This document shows, piece after piece, positions 59,696 through 64,000 of a stretch of DNA of 64,000 nt. Within the stretch, counting starts at the first letter, position 1; each line of letters starts with the position of its first letter. The stretch is taken from positions 310,001 to 374,000 of the forward strand of contig NZ_SJJR01000004.1 in NCBI RefSeq assembly GCF_004331455.1, read 5' to 3'. Source of the stretch: Micromonospora zingiberis (GTDB taxonomy: Bacteria > Actinomycetota > Actinomycetes > Mycobacteriales > Micromonosporaceae). The translations under genes and the position numbers were made by a program. Below the pieces are notes generated by a model, which did not search any database, had not been told where the DNA came from, and saw only the letters and a program-made list of their open reading frames with translations.

Positions 59696-60916
59696 GTGGA
59701 TCCCATCGCCACCACCCCCACGGCACCACCGACCGGCTTCGGGCCGCCCCGAGCGGTGCTGGCCGCCCGCAACGGTGTGGCGGTGGTGTTCGCGCTCAAC
59801 GGGCTGGCGGTGGCCACCTGGTTCGCCCGGGTGCCGGCGATCCGCGACGGGCTCGGCCTCAGCCCCGGCCGTCTCGGGCTGCTGCTGCTCGCCATGTCCA
59901 TCGGTGCGATCGTCGCCATGCCCACCGCAGGGCTGGTCACCCAGCGCCTCGGCGCGGCCCGTGCGGTGGCACTGGCCACCCTGTTTGTCGCGCTCGGGCT
60001 GACCGTCGCCGGGGTGTCGGCCGGCGTCGCCGGTTCGCTGCCCGGGGTGGCGTTGGGGTTGTTCGCCCTCGGGTACGGCTCCGGCAGTTGCGATGTGGCG
60101 ATGAACATCGAGGGAGCGACCGTCGAGCGTCGGCTCGGGCGTACCGTGATGCCCCGCTTCCACGCCGCGTGGAGTCTCGGGTCGGTGGCCGGTGCCGGAC
60201 TCGGCGCGGGCGCGGCCCGGCTGGGTGTGCCGGTCGGCGTGCACCTCAGCGTCCTGGCCGTGGTGGTGCTCGCCGGCACCCTGCTCGGGGCGCGGGCGTT
60301 CCTGGCCGCCGAGCCCGGCGCGGAGCCCGGCACCCCGGCCGGCCGGCGCCGGCGCCTGCTCGCCGCCTGGCGGGAGCCACGCACCCTGCTCATCGGCCTG
60401 TTGGTGCTGGCGGCGGCGTTCGCCGAGGGCAGCGCGAACGACTGGCTCGCGGTCGCCTTCATCGACGGGTACGGCTTCAGTGAGGCGGCCGGCGCGGCGG
60501 TCTTCGGCGTCTTCGTGGTCGGCATGACGTTGGGCCGCACCCTCGGCACGGTGGCGCTGGACCGGTGGGGGAGGGGGCCGGTGCTGACCAGCACCATCCT
60601 GCTCGCCGTCGTCGGTGCCGGCCTGGCGGTGCTCGCCGGTTCCGGCCCGGTCGCGGTGGTCGGTGTGGCGCTCTGGGGCATCGGTGCCTCGCTCGGCTTC
60701 CCGGTCGGCATGAGCGCCGCCGCCGACGAGGCCGAGCACGCCCACGTACGGGTCAGCGTCGTCGCGGTGATCGGCTACACCGCGTTCCTCGCCGGGCCGC
60801 CCCTGCTCGGCCTGCTCGGCGACCACGTCGGCACGCTACAGGCGCTGCTGGTCGTCCCGCTGCTGCTGTTGCCGACCCTGGCGCTGGTCCCCGCCGCCCG
60901 CCCGCCGGCCCGCTGA
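59696..60916 (+). CDS. MFS transporter, YbjJ-like
   Basis: A 406-residue major facilitator protein with about twelve membrane segments. The early VAVVFALNGLAVATWFARVP and GLLLLAMSIGAIVAMPTAG, and the mid-part SGSCDVAMNIEGATVERRLGR (split as shorter motifs), are typical of the YbjJ-type subgroup. The GTG at 59696 is preceded by AGGAGAGG; an upstream in-frame start would place charged residues before the first helix. Its divergent LacI neighbour suggests sugar-related control; the cargo is unknown. Confidence 0.88.
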   Translation: MDPIATTPTAPPTGFGPPRAVLAARNGVAVVFALNGLAVATWFARVPAIRDGLGLSPGRLGLLLLAMSIGAIVAMPTAGLVTQRLGAARAVALATLFVALGLTVAGVSAGVAGSLPGVALGLFALGYGSGSCDVAMNIEGATVERRLGRTVMPRFHAAWSLGSVAGAGLGAGAARLGVPVGVHLSVLAVVVLAGTLLGARAFLAAEPGAEPGTPAGRRRRLLAAWREPRTLLIGLLVLAAAFAEGSANDWLAVAFIDGYGFSEAAGAAVFGVFVVGMTLGRTLGTVALDRWGRGPVLTSTILLAVVGAGLAVLAGSGPVAVVGVALWGIGASLGFPVGMSAAADEAEHAHVRVSVVAVIGYTAFLAGPPLLGLLGDHVGTLQALLVVPLLLLPTLALVPAARPPAR

Positions 60917-60921
60917 GTCGA

Positions 60922-60969
60922 GATCTTGGTACGAAAGCGGCGTCCAAAGGGCGCTTTCGTACCAAGATC
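60922..60969. repeat. Long-hairpin element, family C
   Basis: Perfect 18-bp inverted arms GATCTTGGTACGAAAGCG (60922-60939 and 60952-60969) flank a 12-base centre, six bases after the MFS stop. It may act as a terminator. Confidence 0.85.
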
Positions 60970-61100
60970 GCTCGGTCAGCGGGCGGGCGGCGGCCCGGCT
61001 GCCGGTCAGCTGGGTACCGTCGTGGTGGGTGCCGCCGGCAGCGATGACATGATGGTTGTCCCGAGGGCCGGGGACGCCCGGTGGACGGACCAGGAGTCAG

Positions 61101-61562
61101 GTGGAACCGCAGCGCACCGCAGCGCACGAGATGTTCGACGCCGACGTCGCGTCGAACCGGCTCGGGATCGAGCTGATCACCGCCACCGGCGGTGCGGCGG
61201 TGGCCCGCATGCGGATCACGGCAGAGATGGTCAACGGGCACCGGATCGCCCACGGCGGCTTCGTGTTCCTGCTGGCCGACACCGCCTTCGCGCTGGCCTG
61301 CAACAGCCACGGCCCGGTCACCGTAGCCGCCGGCGGCGAGATCACTTTCATCCGCCCGGCGCACGAGGGTGACCTGCTGCTCGCCCGGGCCACCGAACGC
61401 ACCCGGTACGGGCGCAGCGGGATCTACGACGTCACGGTGACCCGCGAGGACGGGGAGGTGGTCGCCGAGTTCCGTGGCCACAGCCGCGCCCTGCGCCCGG
61501 GTGCGAACCGTGCCGACGGATCGGCGCCACAGGAGTGCCGACCGACCGGCGACCGGGGCTGA
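61101..61562 (+). CDS. paaI: PaaI-like hotdog-fold thioesterase
   Basis: A 153-residue thioesterase of the hydroxyphenylacetyl-CoA (PaaI) group. The hotdog-fold active-site signature is NGHRIAHGGFVFLLADTAFA, with the conserved HGG and the Asp of LADTAFA. A GTG start at 61101 is preceded by AGGAG. The upstream open frame adds only non-coding-looking sequence. No other phenylacetate genes are nearby, so it may serve general acyl-CoA housekeeping. Confidence 0.88.
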   Translation: MEPQRTAAHEMFDADVASNRLGIELITATGGAAVARMRITAEMVNGHRIAHGGFVFLLADTAFALACNSHGPVTVAAGGEITFIRPAHEGDLLLARATERTRYGRSGIYDVTVTREDGEVVAEFRGHSRALRPGANRADGSAPQECRPTGDRG

Positions 61563-61632
61563 CCCGCCGGGCCGGGACCGGCCTGCCGCGCGCCGGGACC
61601 GGGCTGACCTGCTGGTCGGGCAGGATGTCCGG

Positions 61633-62199
61633 ATGGCACACGTCGCGCTCTTTCACTCCGTGTACGGGCTGCGCCCGGCCGTGCTGGCCGCCGCCGACCG
61701 GCTGCGCGCCGCCGGGCACGAGGTGCACGCCCCCGACCTGTACGGGATGCCGGCCGTCGACAGCGTCGAGGAGGGCTTCGCCCTGCTCGACCGGATCGGC
61801 CAGCAGACCGTCCTCGACCGGGCCCGCGCGGCGCTCGACTGGCTCCCGCCGGACACCGTGCTCGCGGGATTCTCGATGGGTGCCGGGGTGGCCGGTGCGC
61901 TGCTCGCGCACCGCCCCGACACCGCCGGCCTGCTGTTGTTGCACGGCACCGGCGGCTCCCCGGAGGCGGTCCGGCCCGGCCTGCGAGTCCAGCTGCACCT
62001 GGCCGATCCGGATGCCTACGACCCGCCCGAGGAGGTCGCGCAGTGGCAGCGGGAGCTGACCGCCGCCGGCGCCGACCTCGTGGTGCACCACTACCCGGGG
62101 GCGGGGCACCTGTTCACCGACCCGACCGTGGCCGACCATGACCCGGTCGCCGCCGACCTCACCTGGAACCGGGTCCTGGCCTTCCTGGCGGGCCCCTGA
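61633..62199 (+). CDS. Dienelactone hydrolase-family alpha/beta hydrolase
   Basis: A 188-residue alpha/beta hydrolase. Sequence landmarks are HVALFHSVYGLRPAVLAAAD, the nucleophile elbow GFSMGAG (Ser rather than the Cys of classical dienelactone hydrolase) and the catalytic His in YPGAGHLFTD. The short length fits the DLH-like proteins of actinomycetes. AGGATG precedes the ATG. Substrate unknown. Confidence 0.88.
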   Translation: MAHVALFHSVYGLRPAVLAAADRLRAAGHEVHAPDLYGMPAVDSVEEGFALLDRIGQQTVLDRARAALDWLPPDTVLAGFSMGAGVAGALLAHRPDTAGLLLLHGTGGSPEAVRPGLRVQLHLADPDAYDPPEEVAQWQRELTAAGADLVVHHYPGAGHLFTDPTVADHDPVAADLTWNRVLAFLAGP

Positions 62200-64000
62200 T
62201 TCGCCGGTGTGAACCGGTGACCTCGTCGCGGTCGGATCGGCCGCCGTCGGTCGGCGTCCGCGGGACACGACCGGCTGTGGCGACCGCTTGTCGACTGAGG
62301 GCCGGCCGGCCGGGCGTACCTCGACCGGACCGACCTCGACCGGACCGACCTCGACCGGGTCGTCGAGGGCGGGGACGGTGCCGGCCCGGCGGGCGAACGC
62401 GGCCCGCAGCGCCCGGGGCAGCCGGGCGATGGCCACCTCGCGCAGCACCGGATCGGTGAATCGATGCCCGCCCGTGGGCGGCGCGACGAGCAGGCCCGCC
62501 GTGGTCAGGGCGGCCAGCGCCCACTCCGCCTGCCCCGCCGACCAGCCCAGGGCGTACGCCAGCCGCGTCGCCGAGCAGGGGGCGGGTACGGCGGCGGCGG
62601 CCATCAGGGCGGCCCGGAGCGGAGCGTCGAGGCGGTCCAACCGGGCGTCGACGACCCGGCGGACACTCTCCGGCACCGGCGGCAGGGTGGCGGCGTCGCC
62701 GTCGAGCGCACGGACGTACGCCACGGCGTACCCGGGGTTGCCGCCGACGACGGGAATCAGGTGCCGCACCAGCGCGCTCGGCCGCCCGTTGCGGCGCAAC
62801 AGCCGGCGCAGCAACCGGCCGGTGGTCACCGCGTCGAGCGGACGCAACGGCACCCGGGCCGCCCCCGGGACCGGCCCGGCGAACTCCTCGGTGGCGGTCG
62901 CGACCAGCACCAGCGGCAGGCCGTCGGCGGTGGCCCGGTCGACCAGCAGGTCCAGTTGGCGGCGGAGCGCCGGTGCGGCGCGATCGAGATCGTCGACGGC
63001 CACCACCACCGGTTGCCGCCGGGCCAGGCCCAGCAGCACCTCCCGCCAACCGACGGTGGGGCCGGCAGCGGTCGGGTCGGCCGGGCCGGTCGCCGGGTCC
63101 GTCGTCGGCCGGCGCTCCGGCGGCCGCTGCCCGCGCCGGGGGATGGCCGGCCGGGGGCTGTCGGTGCCGGCGCCGCCGGCGAGTCCGCGTACCAGCTCCG
63201 CCCCGGGGGCGAGGGGGTCGTCCGGGGACGGCGGACAGGCCGCCAGACACCAGCGCACCGGCATACCGTCCACTGTGGGGGTGCTCCGGCTCAGCTCGCG
63301 CAGCAAGCGGCTGCGGCCGGCCCCGGGCGGGCCGGTCAGTAGCAGGCGTCGGGGACCGTGTCCGCGTACCGCCTCGGCCAGCTGTTCCCGGGCGGCGGCC
63401 AACTCGCGGCGGCGGCCGACCAGCGGGTCGTCCGTCCGGGGTGGTGGGGGACGCAGCAGGCCGGTGGCGTGCCAGACGTCGACCGGCGCGTGCTTGCCGG
63501 CCACCGTCACGCCGGGGATCCGCTGTTGCGCGATCAGCCCGGCGACGGCCCGGTGCGTGGTCGCGCAGAGCGCCACCTCGCCGGGCGGCGCGTACTCCTG
63601 CAACCGGGCGGCCAGCGTGATGACCGCGCCGCTGGCCACGCCGTGCCCGCCGTCGTGGTTCACCCGGAGGTCGACCACCGCCTCGCCGGTGGCCACGCCG
63701 ACCCGTACCCGCAACCCGGGTGCCACGGCCAGCGGCCGGCGGTCGAGGGCCCGCTGGATCTCCAGGCCGGCCCGCACCGCCCGGTACGCCTGCCACCCGT
63801 CCCCGCTACGGGCGCCGAACAGCGCCATCACGGCGTCGCCGACGTACTTCTCCACCGCGCCGTCCCAGCGGCGCAGCACCCGGGCGACGGTGCCGAAGTA
63901 GACCCGTTGCAGGGTCCGGACGTCTTCCGGATCCAGCCGGTCGACCAGCCGGGTCGAGCCGACGATGTCGACGAAGAGTACGGTGACGATCCGCCGCTCC
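62200..64000 (-). CDS. Class III nucleotidyl cyclase / ATPase regulator, partial
   Basis: The gene enters from the right edge, so its N-terminus is missing. At the edge the protein reads VLFVDIVGSTRLVDRL and then VEKYVGDAVMALFG: the two metal-binding aspartates of a class III adenylyl/guanylyl cyclase. A linker leads to a P-loop ATPase (GPPGAGRSRLLREL, VVVAVDDLDRA) like those of large transcriptional activators. The usual long TPR tail is absent. After a 15-bp repeat (62318-62362) the frame has no stop until 61432, deep in antisense of the next genes, so the true C-terminus is unclear; the left limit given is where the opposing gene ends. Confidence 0.75.
62318..62362. repeat. 15-bp tandem repeat
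   Basis: Three 15-bp units starting at 62318, 62333 and 62348 encode EVGPV repeats at the C-terminal end of the cyclase/ATPase reading frame. Confidence 0.8.

Overview
The window is very GC-rich DNA with tightly overlapping ATGA/GTGA gene junctions, many GTG starts, twin-arginine and lipoprotein exports, leaderless-looking promoters and several families of long perfect hairpins. This suggests a filamentous actinomycete, most likely Micromonospora or a close relative in Micromonosporaceae (inference from gene content and repeats, not from a marker gene). No rRNA, tRNA, CRISPR array or insertion sequence was found.

Left part (1-12.7 kb): the end of a peptide-type ABC uptake operon (binding protein, two permeases, two ATPases) meets a secreted GH5-CBM2 cellulase with a CebR/CelR-type operator. 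Then come small membrane or hypothetical genes, a degenerate 55-bp repeat, an HD-domain alarmone-hydrolase-like gene behind a G-quadruplex motif, a broken AbiEi-like gene and a large SF1 helicase.

Pectin and uronate block (12.9-29.2 kb): two secreted PL1 pectate lyases, then an operon with two Gfo/Idh oxidoreductases, glucuronate isomerase, a fuconate-dehydratase-like enolase-superfamily enzyme and a fructuronate-reductase-like dehydrogenase. Divergent from it are a LacI regulator, a sugar ABC transporter, a YesL-like membrane protein and a PmoA-like protein. Both divergent promoters carry matching LacI-type operators.

Signalling cassette (29.2-34.4 kb): a TPR-CHAT protease, a Tat-exported subtilase, an ECF sigma factor and a small conserved-looking protein. 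It recalls the TPR-CHAT plus sigma-factor layout of type III-E CRISPR systems, without CRISPR. A secreted protein follows.

bxl-like block (35.6-42.3 kb): a leaderless LacI gene divergent from binding protein, two permeases and a GH3 glycosidase. A near-perfect 16-bp palindrome lies exactly between the two divergent -35 boxes.

Contractile injection block (43.3-58.4 kb, all minus strand): a YidC insertase with a 21-codon leader ORF, DUF6412 and other membrane proteins, then a contractile injection system. It has sheath, tube, LysM/CIS-tube, VgrG-like spike, PAAR-like tip, gp25, baseplate J and tail protein I, plus a membrane-anchored protein of CisA-like layout and a membrane HExxH protein. 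No AAA+ ATPase or tape measure is visible.

Right end (58.5-64 kb): a LacI regulator divergent from an MFS transporter, a PaaI-type thioesterase, a dienelactone-hydrolase-like protein, and the 3' part of a class III cyclase/ATPase gene that runs off the window.
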